This document shows positions 28,320-36,163 of a stretch of DNA of 64,000 nt, one piece after another. The notes under the pieces are model-generated. The model searched no databases and was not told the DNA's origin. It saw only the letters and a program-made list of their open reading frames with translations. The stretch is from positions 1 through 64,000 of the forward strand of contig NZ_JAAFZB010000093.1 of NCBI RefSeq assembly GCF_010692725.1. Reading direction: 5' to 3'. A program made the translations under genes and the position numbers. Each line of letters begins with the position of its first letter. Positions within the stretch are counted from its first letter, which is position 1. The stretch is from Flavihumibacter soli (GTDB lineage Bacteria; Bacteroidota; Bacteroidia; Sphingobacteriales; Sphingobacteriaceae).

Positions 28320-28808
28320 ATGTCAGCATTAATTACAGCCGCATCATACTCACAGGCATATAAACTGGAGAGACTGCTGAATTTGAGCAGTGTTATCTTT
28401 GCTGACTACCAGGAATTACCTCAACTGGCTTATCCCGGAAAGAAGCTTATGAAAATTCCTGAAGGCAACTCAGTGAGCTATGCACATGAGATGTTAGACC
28501 TCGCGCTTAATGCCGGCATCAGTAAGATTTTTCCTTTGTACTCTTCTGAAATACTTCCACTGGCGGAAGCCCGCCAGCTATTTTCTGAGTATGGTATTTC
28601 CGTGATTGTCCCGTCAATACTTTGGGTGAAAAGTCAAAACAATGATATACCGTCCCTGCCGGCAAGGGAGTTGGTTGTCTTAGAAAAAGGGCGTTTGCTT
28701 GCGGGTGATCTTTCTTCGAATATTATAATGCCGGAAAGTGATTTTACAGGGATTTTTAAGATCCAGAAGGATTTAAAGGAGCCAGTCTTTCAGCTATTTA
28801 CAGTTTAG
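28320..28808 (+). CDS. Hypothetical protein, possible pre-ATP-grasp-like fold
   Basis: A 162-residue soluble protein. It begins MSALITAASYSQAYKLERLL with a Rossmann-like first strand, and later has a conserved-looking GISKIFPLYSSEILPLAEARQLF stretch. The pattern recalls the pre-ATP-grasp half-domain of carboxylate ligases, but no ATP-grasp part follows. I do not recognise a named family. It is sandwiched at 1-2 bp between the LolD-like ATPase and the HAD-like gene, so all three are surely expressed together. Confidence 0.6.
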   Translation: MSALITAASYSQAYKLERLLNLSSVIFADYQELPQLAYPGKKLMKIPEGNSVSYAHEMLDLALNAGISKIFPLYSSEILPLAEARQLFSEYGISVIVPSILWVKSQNNDIPSLPARELVVLEKGRLLAGDLSSNIIMPESDFTGIFKIQKDLKEPVFQLFTV

Positions 28809-28810
28809 AA

Positions 28811-29437
28811 ATGCTTAATTACGCAGATATTGATAAGTCCAAAAAAGGATATATTTTTGAATTGGATGATGTTCTATATCCTGAAAGAGACTATCTCCTC
28901 CAGGTTTACTACTTGTTTGCCAACTTCATCGAATTTACGGAGACAGTTCCCACATCAAATGAACTTGTCAGCTTCCTGAAGTCCGCCTATGAGAACCATG
29001 GTTCCGACGGACTATTTGAGCGTGCCAGCCAGATGTTCGGCATCGATGAGAAGTATAAGGAAAATTTCACTAAGCTTCACCACACCGCAAGGCTCCCGCT
29101 TAAGCTGGTCCTATACCCGCATATGTTGTCGCTCCTACAGGAGATGGTGATAGACCGGAAACAGATATTCGTGGTAACTAACGGTGACCCAGAGGTTCAG
29201 CTTAATAAGATCCGGCAGGTTGAATGGAACGGTCTCGAACAATATCTTGTCGTCTACTTTGCTGATGAGATAAAACCGAAGCCTCAAACCGATGTTCTTG
29301 AATACATATTAGGTAAACATCAATTGCTTAGAAAAGAACTTGTCGTTCTGGGCAGAAGCGACATTGATGAAGAGTTTGCCAGTGCCGCAGGTGTTGATTT
29401 TGTAGATTCAAATGACTTTTCAGACCAAAATAGCTGA
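28811..29437 (+). CDS. HAD-like protein with degenerate active site
   Basis: A 208-residue protein with the overall order of an IA-type HAD hydrolase: motif I FELDDVLYP (residues 16-24), helical cap, motif II VVTNGDPE, motif III KPKP and motif IV LGRSDIDEEFA. In active enzymes motif I is DxDxT with the first Asp as nucleophile. Here that Asp is Glu (E17) and the Thr is Val (V21). Motif IV has GRSD instead of GDS. It therefore looks like a pseudo-phosphatase, or one with altered chemistry. It follows the 162-residue protein by 2 bp and ends 34 bp before the S41 peptidase start. Confidence 0.78.
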   Translation: MLNYADIDKSKKGYIFELDDVLYPERDYLLQVYYLFANFIEFTETVPTSNELVSFLKSAYENHGSDGLFERASQMFGIDEKYKENFTKLHHTARLPLKLVLYPHMLSLLQEMVIDRKQIFVVTNGDPEVQLNKIRQVEWNGLEQYLVVYFADEIKPKPQTDVLEYILGKHQLLRKELVVLGRSDIDEEFASAAGVDFVDSNDFSDQNS

Positions 29438-29471
29438 AACAAAGTTTAGAAACAGTGAGTTTAACTTACCT

Positions 29472-30881
29472 ATGGATATTCGTGTGAAAGAGCTGAAAGG
29501 CAGTAGAAGTTACTTTACATTATTTATTATAGGCTTTGTATTGCTGGTAAGCTCCTGTAAAAAGGATCCCGTCACTACTGACGAACCATATCAGGTTCAG
29601 GTAGATGTAAGGGATTCTGCCTATATAAAGACCAAAGACATCTACTTATGGACAGATATTCTTCCGCCTATAGAAGTGTTCAGGCCCCGCGATTCGAAAG
29701 ACATTTATGAGGTAATGACCAGGGTCCGGTCTTATCAGCCACTGGACCGGTTTAGTTTCGTGGAAACAAAAGAAGAGACCGAGAAGGCAAGCCAGGGACT
29801 GGTAAGTGACTTCGGTTTCCTGGTGAAATTTTATTCAAGCCTTACGGATCTCCGGGTAAATTATGTATATGAAAGTTCGCCTGGGGGTAATAAAGGCGTT
29901 AAAAGGGGGTGGAAAGTACTGCGATTGAACGGAAGGGAGTTGAACGGGGATAATCAAGGTGATAAAGATTACCTGAATGAAATATTTTTTGGTCCGGCAA
30001 CTTCTGCAGAATTCACCTTTGAAAAACCAGACGGGTCAATTTTCACTACTACCATCAATAAAGGTGTATACCCGCTAAACACGGTTTTATTTAAGAATAT
30101 CTATAATGCGGGTTCAAAGAAGGTTGGTTATTTCGTTTATAATCAGTTCTCAGGAATTTCCTCTGTTAATGAACTTATCGTTACCATGAATTACTTTCAA
30201 TCAAACGGTATCAAGGATGTTATTGTAGATCTGCGTTACAACAGGGGTGGATTTGTTTCTACCCAGGATACGCTTGCAAATATGCTTGCTCCGCAGAGTG
30301 TCGGCAGGGGACAAAAGGTGATGTATACTTATGAATTCAACAAACGGTACAGCCAGTTTAATGAAACAAACTACTTCCATAAGACCGGAAGTGTCAGTCC
30401 CACCCGGATAGTGTTCATTGTTACGCCTGCGACTGCCTCTTCCAGTGAACTGCTGATAAATAATTTAAAACCGGTTTTGGATGTAAAACTTGTAGGGGAG
30501 AAGAACACTTTCGGCAAACCCGTGGGCTTTTTCCCAATACCGGTCTTCGATTACAACATTTACCCGGTTTCATTTAAAACTGTCAATAGTGTTGGCACCA
30601 GTGATTATTATGAAGGGTTTAAGGTTGACAAGGATACGGAAGATGATTTATCCCGTGACTTCGGCGACGTTAATGAGGCGAGTCTTAAAGAAGCTTTACA
30701 CTATATGACTTCAGGTTCGTTCACAGCCACCGCAGAGAAACGAATTCTTTCGACAAGCTCTATCAGCGATTCAGAACTTTTTGGAGCAAACGCAGACATC
30801 GACAGGAATGTTCCGAAGATCGAAATTGAGAACCGGAAACGGAAAATGCCTGCTCCCATTCGCGCCCTTCAGCGGAAATAG
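29472..30881 (+). CDS. S41 family peptidase lipoprotein
   Basis: About 469 residues counted from the ATG at 29472, which gives a lipobox (VLLVSSC, C29). An upstream start at 29412 would overlap the HAD gene and spoil the signal. The middle holds a PDZ-like region and the S41 C-terminal-processing fold: DVIVDLRYNRGGFVSTQD, the nucleophile block TPATASSSELLIN and the following Lys in GEKNTFGKPVG, giving the expected Ser/Lys pair. It is anchored by its lipid, probably facing the periplasm. Targets are unknown. It may be the last gene of the run starting at 27665. Confidence 0.83.
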   Translation: MDIRVKELKGSRSYFTLFIIGFVLLVSSCKKDPVTTDEPYQVQVDVRDSAYIKTKDIYLWTDILPPIEVFRPRDSKDIYEVMTRVRSYQPLDRFSFVETKEETEKASQGLVSDFGFLVKFYSSLTDLRVNYVYESSPGGNKGVKRGWKVLRLNGRELNGDNQGDKDYLNEIFFGPATSAEFTFEKPDGSIFTTTINKGVYPLNTVLFKNIYNAGSKKVGYFVYNQFSGISSVNELIVTMNYFQSNGIKDVIVDLRYNRGGFVSTQDTLANMLAPQSVGRGQKVMYTYEFNKRYSQFNETNYFHKTGSVSPTRIVFIVTPATASSSELLINNLKPVLDVKLVGEKNTFGKPVGFFPIPVFDYNIYPVSFKTVNSVGTSDYYEGFKVDKDTEDDLSRDFGDVNEASLKEALHYMTSGSFTATAEKRILSTSSISDSELFGANADIDRNVPKIEIENRKRKMPAPIRALQRK

Positions 30882-30979
30882 GTTCTAACATCTTCAGAAA
30901 TATAGTACTGTTTTGCTTTTGTAAAAAAAAATCAAATTGTTAAATTAGATAATAGTATTTATCTAAAACAATTAGAATC

Positions 30980-31624
30980 ATGAGTTTAAGACTTGGTGAC
31001 ACTGCGCCTGATTTTAAGGCAAAGACCTCAATGGGGGAAATTAGCTTTTATGATTATCTCGGCGATAGTTGGGGTGTCCTGTTTTCACATCCGGCTGACT
31101 ATACACCTGTTTGTACCACTGAACTTGGGAAAACGGCTTCATTAAAAGAGGAGTTTGACAAACGAAATGTAAAGGTTATCGCATTGAGTGTTGATTCAAT
31201 CGAATCTCATAAAGGTTGGATTAATGATATCAATGAAACTCAGAATGTGGAAGTTAACTTTCCTCTTATTGCGGATGACAATCGGGAAGTTTCGGAAGCA
31301 TATGGGATGATACATCCTAACGCATCTGAGACCGCTACGGTTCGGTCATTATTTGTGATCAGCCCTGATAAAAAGGTAAAGCTGATGATTACTTATCCGG
31401 CTTCGACAGGTCGGAATTTCCAGGAGATCCTTCGTGTAATTGATTCACTTCAATTAACAGCCTACCATAGTGTGGCAACACCCGCTGACTGGAAATCAGG
31501 TGAGGATGTAGTGGTTGTACCGGCTATAAAAACAGAAGATATTCCGGCTAAATTTCCAAAAGGGTTTCGCGAAATTAAGCCTTATCTACGGATGACGCCT
31601 CAACCTGATCCGATAAAAAATTAA
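30980..31624 (+). CDS. 1-Cys peroxiredoxin (Prx6 type)
   Basis: A 214-residue thiol peroxidase that reduces hydrogen peroxide and alkyl hydroperoxides. The peroxidatic Cys is C45 in HPADYTPVCTTELG; the PVCTTE form is typical of the Prx6 subfamily. The long C-terminal arm with WKSGEDVVVVPAI and FPKGFREIKPYLRMTPQP is also diagnostic. No resolving Cys is seen at the usual 2-Cys position. It is a single-gene unit behind an AT-rich gap. Confidence 0.92.
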   Translation: MSLRLGDTAPDFKAKTSMGEISFYDYLGDSWGVLFSHPADYTPVCTTELGKTASLKEEFDKRNVKVIALSVDSIESHKGWINDINETQNVEVNFPLIADDNREVSEAYGMIHPNASETATVRSLFVISPDKKVKLMITYPASTGRNFQEILRVIDSLQLTAYHSVATPADWKSGEDVVVVPAIKTEDIPAKFPKGFREIKPYLRMTPQPDPIKN

Positions 31625-31647
31625 ACGATTGTTAATTCTCATAAAAA

Positions 31648-31677
31648 TTTGTTTTATCAGATAATTTTATATCTTTG
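31648..31677 (+). promoter_or_regulatory. Bacteroidota promoter of the cold-shock gene
   Basis: TTTG (31648-31651) and TATCTTTG (31670-31677) are 18 bp apart, the best match to the -33/-7 consensus in this window. The expected start near 31684 gives a leader of ~70 nt, as is common for csp genes. Confidence 0.65.
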
Positions 31678-31754
31678 ATATTACGTCATTTTAGCTTAAT
31701 ATTACTTATAAAAAAATAAGAACTAAAAGTAACGCAACTCAAATACCGTATTTT

Positions 31755-31952
31755 ATGAAAACTGGAAAAGTAAAATGGTTTAACACACAGAAAGGTTATG
31801 GTTTTATTGTACAAGATGACGGAAAAGATATCTTCGTACATTTTAAGGATGTCGATGGAGGAGTAAATTCCCTTCGCGATAATGATGACGTGCAATTCGA
31901 GGTAGCTGAAGGCAGAAAAGGTATGCAGGCGGTGAACGTAAAAAAGGCTTAG
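31755..31952 (+). CDS. Cold-shock protein, CspA family
   Basis: A 65-residue OB-fold single-stranded nucleic-acid-binding protein. The RNP1 motif KGYGFIVQ and RNP2-like DIFVHFKDV are intact. It is slightly shorter than E. coli CspA. It has its own promoter with a long leader and a terminator right after the stop, so it is a monocistronic unit. It acts as an RNA chaperone in the cytoplasm. Confidence 0.95.
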   Translation: MKTGKVKWFNTQKGYGFIVQDDGKDIFVHFKDVDGGVNSLRDNDDVQFEVAEGRKGMQAVNVKKA

Positions 31953-31974
31953 ATATCCCAGCCATAAAATAATG

Positions 31975-32000
31975 GAGCTTCTGAATGAAGCTCTTTTTTT
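31975..32000 (+). terminator. Terminator of the cold-shock gene
   Basis: GAGCTT-CTGAATG-AAGCTC is followed by seven T. It also lies just beyond the end of the convergent methyltransferase gene. Confidence 0.88.
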
Positions 32001-32004
32001 ATGA

Positions 32005-33183
32005 CTAAACTTTTTTGCACATGATTGTCAGCAACTGACCTGAAGGACCAGTCGTGAAAATCAGATAATCATCACCGCCATCTATTATCCGATGTTTTTT
32101 CTTGATTTCCGGTGGACCTAATGGAAAGTTCCGCGAGATGATATTCGCTTTTTTGATCGGGTTCTTTTTCAGGAAGGTTTTATATTCTCCCCACCCGGAT
32201 ATCATAAATCTTCTACCGGGAAAGGATTTCTGAAGGGTTTCTGAAGTATATATATGTGAGCTGAGCTGAAGCTTATCTACACCAAAGTCCCGGCACAGCA
32301 GCTTAAAACAACCCGCCTTTAATAGCGCTACATCGGGTTCGTAAAGAAACTTCTGAGGTTCAGAGAAATGGCTTATCTGAAAAGCCCGTTCATCGGATAT
32401 TTTGAAGCGGTATTGCGGTTCTTCGTCATGAAAGGTCTTGCAAATTATTTCAGGTTCAGCTTCAAGAGGACTGTCAGGTTCCATGATCCATAAAAGCTCT
32501 TTACAGTCATTCTTTACGCTTACGATATAAATGCTCACGATATTCCTCAGCTCTTTTATCCCGGCCTGCAGATCGAGTAAAGGTGATGTTTTTACAATTA
32601 GCCTGGAGCAATTGCCAAGTAACTGGTTCATATTGCCGGGAACATCCGGTTCACAATCCTTCAGCTGAAACACCTTTTGAGCATTTACCCTGCGTGAAGG
32701 ATCTATAAAAATGGTATCGAAGAGTCTTTCCGGTTTAACGAGGTCAAGACCGTTACCCTGGTAAAAAGTGATGTTTCCTGCTCCCAATACCTGCGCGTTG
32801 TGTGCAGCTATCAACGAAAGTTCTGCATTAATTTCTGAATGCTGAACCTGCATTTTCGTTTTCGCAAAGTAATAGCTATCAACCCCGAAACCGCCTGTGA
32901 GATCAAGTAAAGTTTTCCCTTTAATCAGCGTTGCCTTAAACTGCGCGGCTGATTCTGAGGAACACTGCTCAATTGATAGCTTGGGCGGATAATAAATTCG
33001 CGGAGTCGAAAACCATAGCGATAGCTTTTTCTCGCAGCGTCTCTTACTGTCGATCTGTTCGGCTAATTCCCGGCTGCTAACTTTATCAAACGGACTTTTA
33101 CTGAGCAATATCCGGTTTATATCCTTATGCAGGTTTTCCTGGATAAAGTCCTGAACATCGCTATGTAAAATGTTAAGGTTCAA
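32005..33183 (-). CDS. Class I SAM-dependent methyltransferase with THUMP-like domain
   Basis: A 392-residue soluble protein. Motif I LLDLTGGFGVDSYYFA (~residues 92-107) binds S-adenosylmethionine, and FDTIFIDPSRR is the acceptor-side motif in place of NPPY. The C-terminal part, with ISGWGEYKTFLKK and NFPLGPPEIKKKHRI, is the THUMP-like domain seen in these proteins. The likely substrate is RNA, but this is not shown. It follows aspartokinase by 1 bp as the last gene of a four-gene leftward operon. Confidence 0.85.
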   Translation of the reverse strand: MNLNILHSDVQDFIQENLHKDINRILLSKSPFDKVSSRELAEQIDSKRRCEKKLSLWFSTPRIYYPPKLSIEQCSSESAAQFKATLIKGKTLLDLTGGFGVDSYYFAKTKMQVQHSEINAELSLIAAHNAQVLGAGNITFYQGNGLDLVKPERLFDTIFIDPSRRVNAQKVFQLKDCEPDVPGNMNQLLGNCSRLIVKTSPLLDLQAGIKELRNIVSIYIVSVKNDCKELLWIMEPDSPLEAEPEIICKTFHDEEPQYRFKISDERAFQISHFSEPQKFLYEPDVALLKAGCFKLLCRDFGVDKLQLSSHIYTSETLQKSFPGRRFMISGWGEYKTFLKKNPIKKANIISRNFPLGPPEIKKKHRIIDGGDDYLIFTTGPSGQLLTIMCKKV

Positions 33184-33184
33184 A

Positions 33185-34441
33185 TTATTTGAGTACCAGT
33201 TGTGCTGTATTTCTGCTAAGCTGTTCCATGAGGACTATTTTACCAGAACTTAACTGATCAATCGTATCCGGCTTGTAATGCCGGATGGTGATCAATTGCA
33301 GGTCCTGGTTATATTTAATCTTGAAACTATTGTTTAACGCAACTATAAGAGCGTTGAATTTCTCTTTTTCCTCATCGAAGCAAACCGTGAAACTTAGTGC
33401 AGAGACCTGCATCAGGTTGATCTTAATATGCGCCATGGCGAAGGCTTTAAAAATTTCGCTCAGGTGATCCTCTGTAATAAATAACAGTTCTTTTGTAGAA
33501 ATAGAGGCCAGAACCTGGTGTTGTTTCACGATGATTGCCGGAAAATCTTTACAAACTGCAGCAGTTTCATTAATTATAGTACCTTCTTCCTCCGGATTTA
33601 AGAAAGGCTTGACAAGCAGTGGGATGCCTGAATTTTGCAAGGGTTTTATTGTCTTCGGGTGAATAACCGTTGCGCCATAATAGGTCATCTCCATTGCTTC
33701 TGAATATGGGAGTTCACTATACTTGCGGGTGTCGGAGAACAATTTTGGGTCAGCGCTGAGGACACCAGGCACATCTTTCCAAATGGTGAGCTTCTCAGCA
33801 TTCAGGCATGATGCAAAAATAGCAGCACTATAGTCAGATCCTTCCCGGCCTAGTGTAGTGGAGAAGTTTTCGGATGTGCCGCCAATAAAACCCTGGGTTA
33901 CGATAAACTGGTCCTTTAATATTGGAGCCATGACTTCGATCGCTTTGCAGGTTTTGGTCCAGTCAACCTGGCCTTCGCGATAGGTGTTATCAGTCTGAAT
34001 CACCCCACGCGCATCCAGCCATTTATTCTTAAAGCCCACATGGTTCAGCCAGGCGCTGAGAATACGGCTTGACAGCAGCTCTCCAATAGAAACGATCTGA
34101 TCATAGTTGAAATCGTAGCCAGGATGTGGATCATCTTCCAGCATCCATTCTATTTCTATGAATGTATTTTCTATCTCGTCGAAGGCCGGGTGACTTTCAT
34201 CCTCAAATAGCTCCGCTAAAACGCTATGATGATATTGACGAATTTCTTCAAACAAGGAATGGGTAGAGTTTTCCCCGTTTATATATGATTCTGTTAAAGC
34301 TTCAAGCGCGTTAGTCGTCTTGCCCATGGCCGAAACCACGATGAGTAAGTCTTTCTCAGCATTTAACCTGATTATATTACCAACATTCCTGATGCCTGCG
34401 GCATCTTTAACGGAAGCTCCGCCAAATTTATAAACCTCCAT
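33185..34441 (-). CDS. Aspartate kinase
   Basis: About 418 residues counted from the ATG at 34441, which gives the family start MEVYKFGGASVKDAAGIRNV; the longer frame adds 37 residues with no match. It phosphorylates aspartate, the entry to Lys, Thr and Met synthesis. The FGGASV nucleotide loop, TLGREGSDYSAA and the DVPGVLSADP block are intact. The C-terminal ACT region (~300-418) may mediate allosteric feedback. It is monofunctional, with no homoserine dehydrogenase part. Its first 14 bp overlap the GNAT gene, so translation is coupled. Confidence 0.92.
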   Translation of the reverse strand: MEVYKFGGASVKDAAGIRNVGNIIRLNAEKDLLIVVSAMGKTTNALEALTESYINGENSTHSLFEEIRQYHHSVLAELFEDESHPAFDEIENTFIEIEWMLEDDPHPGYDFNYDQIVSIGELLSSRILSAWLNHVGFKNKWLDARGVIQTDNTYREGQVDWTKTCKAIEVMAPILKDQFIVTQGFIGGTSENFSTTLGREGSDYSAAIFASCLNAEKLTIWKDVPGVLSADPKLFSDTRKYSELPYSEAMEMTYYGATVIHPKTIKPLQNSGIPLLVKPFLNPEEEGTIINETAAVCKDFPAIIVKQHQVLASISTKELLFITEDHLSEIFKAFAMAHIKINLMQVSALSFTVCFDEEKEKFNALIVALNNSFKIKYNQDLQLITIRHYKPDTIDQLSSGKIVLMEQLSRNTAQLVLK

Positions 34442-34913
34442 CGCCGTATAATAAGTGCGTTTGCTCTTTGGATAAGGCCACGTTAAGCCATCCCGGATCA
34501 AGATGGGCGTTATATTTTTTATAAAAATTGATTGCGGGCTCATTCCAATCAAGCACCTGCCAGGTCATCCCATTATAACCCATATTAACAGCCTCTGCAA
34601 CCAGGGCATCAAACAGTAGTTTCCCGATACCCTTTCCGCGCATTTCTTCTGTTACCAGGAGATCTTCGAGGTAAAGTCGACAACCCTTCCATGTAGAATA
34701 CCGGGTATAGTATAAGCCAAAGCCCTGAATGAGCCCATCTTGTTCCGCTACAAAAGCTTTCCAAACGGGGTTCTCTCCGAAACCGGCCTTTTCAAATTCC
34801 TCTAATGTTACGGTTACTTCTTCAGGCGCTTTCTCGTAGACAGCCAGTTCATTGATTAATTCAAGTAGCCGGACACAATCTTCTTTGCAGGCCTGCCGGA
34901 TTGTTATATTCAT
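34428..34913 (-). CDS. GNAT family N-acetyltransferase (diamine acetyltransferase-like)
   Basis: A 161-residue acetyl-CoA-dependent transferase. The acetyl-CoA loop is VTEEMRGKGIGKLLF, and LYLEDLLVTEE with GMTWQVLDWNEPAINFYKKYNA is close to spermidine/spermine and thialysine acetyltransferases. The substrate is thus likely an amine or amino acid, but this is an inference. It lies between the YggS-type gene (29 bp) and aspartokinase (14-bp overlap) in a leftward operon. Confidence 0.88.
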   Translation of the reverse strand: MNITIRQACKEDCVRLLELINELAVYEKAPEEVTVTLEEFEKAGFGENPVWKAFVAEQDGLIQGFGLYYTRYSTWKGCRLYLEDLLVTEEMRGKGIGKLLFDALVAEAVNMGYNGMTWQVLDWNEPAINFYKKYNAHLDPGWLNVALSKEQTHLLYGDGGL

Positions 34914-34942
34914 AAAATGTTTAAAGTGGTGGAGTGTAATTG

Positions 34943-35608
34943 TTAGCGATGTCCGAATATATTACTTCCAAGGCGTACCATGGTACTGCCTTGTTCTATT
35001 GCAATTTTATAATCTGAGGACATTCCCATTGAAATTTCGTTGAAGGAATCATTCTTTCGGAAGAAACTTTCCTTCAAGCCCTTGAAAAGGGTTTTGAGCT
35101 CATAGAATTCTTCAGTGATACGTTTTGGGTTGTCTGTATTTGAAGCAATTCCCATAATTCCTGTAATTCGGATATTCTTCAACCGGGAGAACTCTTCCGA
35201 ACGCAGTAATTCGATCGCTTCGTCGAAATCTAGTCCGAACTTCGTGTCTTCATCAGCAATGTAGATCTGCAACAGGCAATCGATTATTCGTTTATTCTTC
35301 AATGCCTGCTTATCGATCTCCTGTAAAAGCTTCAGACTGTCTACCGAATGTATCAGGCTAATGAAAGGAGCAATGGCTTTTACTTTGTTGGTTTGTAAAT
35401 GACCGACGAGGTGCCAGATTATATCTTTTGGGAGACTAACTTGTTTTTCCAGCAGTTCCTGAACCTGGTTTTCACCAAATTCCCGCTGCCCGGCTTCATA
35501 AGCCTCCATGATCTCTTCCGGGGTCTTGGTCTTGGAAACGGCTATCAATTTAACGTTTATGCTTTCCAGTTCTTCCCTTAAAGCTGATATGTTAGCGCCA
35601 ATGCTCAT
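34943..35608 (-). CDS. YggS family pyridoxal phosphate homeostasis protein
   Basis: A 221-residue TIM-barrel PLP-binding protein without known catalytic activity. The PLP lysine lies in LIAVSKTKTPEEI. Further blocks are FGENQVQELLEK, WHLVGHLQTNKVK, the IMGIAS segment, and SMGMSSDYKIAIEQGSTMVRLG, all typical. It balances PLP and keto-acid pools in other bacteria. It is the first gene of a leftward operon and is divergent from the DUF4296 gene with 46 bp between starts. Confidence 0.93.
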   Translation of the reverse strand: MSIGANISALREELESINVKLIAVSKTKTPEEIMEAYEAGQREFGENQVQELLEKQVSLPKDIIWHLVGHLQTNKVKAIAPFISLIHSVDSLKLLQEIDKQALKNKRIIDCLLQIYIADEDTKFGLDFDEAIELLRSEEFSRLKNIRITGIMGIASNTDNPKRITEEFYELKTLFKGLKESFFRKNDSFNEISMGMSSDYKIAIEQGSTMVRLGSNIFGHR

Positions 35609-35654
35609 TTAAATCTGTATTTTTGGATGATTTTTAGAACCGCAAAAATAACAA

Positions 35655-36140
35655 ATGAAGCGTTTAATACCGGGTTTTTTCGTATTGATTTTTGTCGCTG
35701 CCTGTGCCCGTAATGATGTGCCACAAGGAATTATAGAAAGCGATAAAATGATCTCCGTATTGACTGACGTACATTTGGTTGACTCTTATGTGAGCAGCGC
35801 GGCATACGATTCAACCACGAGGCCTATAAAAATGTATTACAAAGTAGTCTACCAGAAGTATAAGATTGATTCTGTTACGTTCCAGAAAAGTCTCCGATAC
35901 TATTCAAGGCAACCGGAGGTTTTAGACACGATGTATTACCAGGTTCTTAAGACGCTGGAAAGGATGGAGCAATGGGAAAATCTTAGGGAACAAATGAAGA
36001 CTAAGGCAGAACGCGCACTTGAAATCGAAAAGCAGAACGCGACCATCCGTTTGAAGCCACAGCCTCACTGGTTCTTCAAATACGATACCTCGGGTCTATT
36101 TAATAACACAGGTGTCCCCGTGCCGCCCACTGGCATCTAA
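35655..36140 (+). CDS. DUF4296 domain-containing lipoprotein
   Basis: A 161-residue lipoprotein with lipobox FVAAC (C17). The DUF4296 pattern is seen at ISVLTDVHLVDSYV and YQKYKIDSVTFQKSLRYYS. The C-terminal half is predicted coiled coil, rich in Glu and Lys. The function is unknown; the family is confined to Bacteroidota. mutS2 follows 23 bp downstream and is probably co-transcribed. Confidence 0.85.
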   Translation: MKRLIPGFFVLIFVAACARNDVPQGIIESDKMISVLTDVHLVDSYVSSAAYDSTTRPIKMYYKVVYQKYKIDSVTFQKSLRYYSRQPEVLDTMYYQVLKTLERMEQWENLREQMKTKAERALEIEKQNATIRLKPQPHWFFKYDTSGLFNNTGVPVPPTGI

Positions 36141-36163
36141 CCAGCGCAGCTTCCAGATATAGA

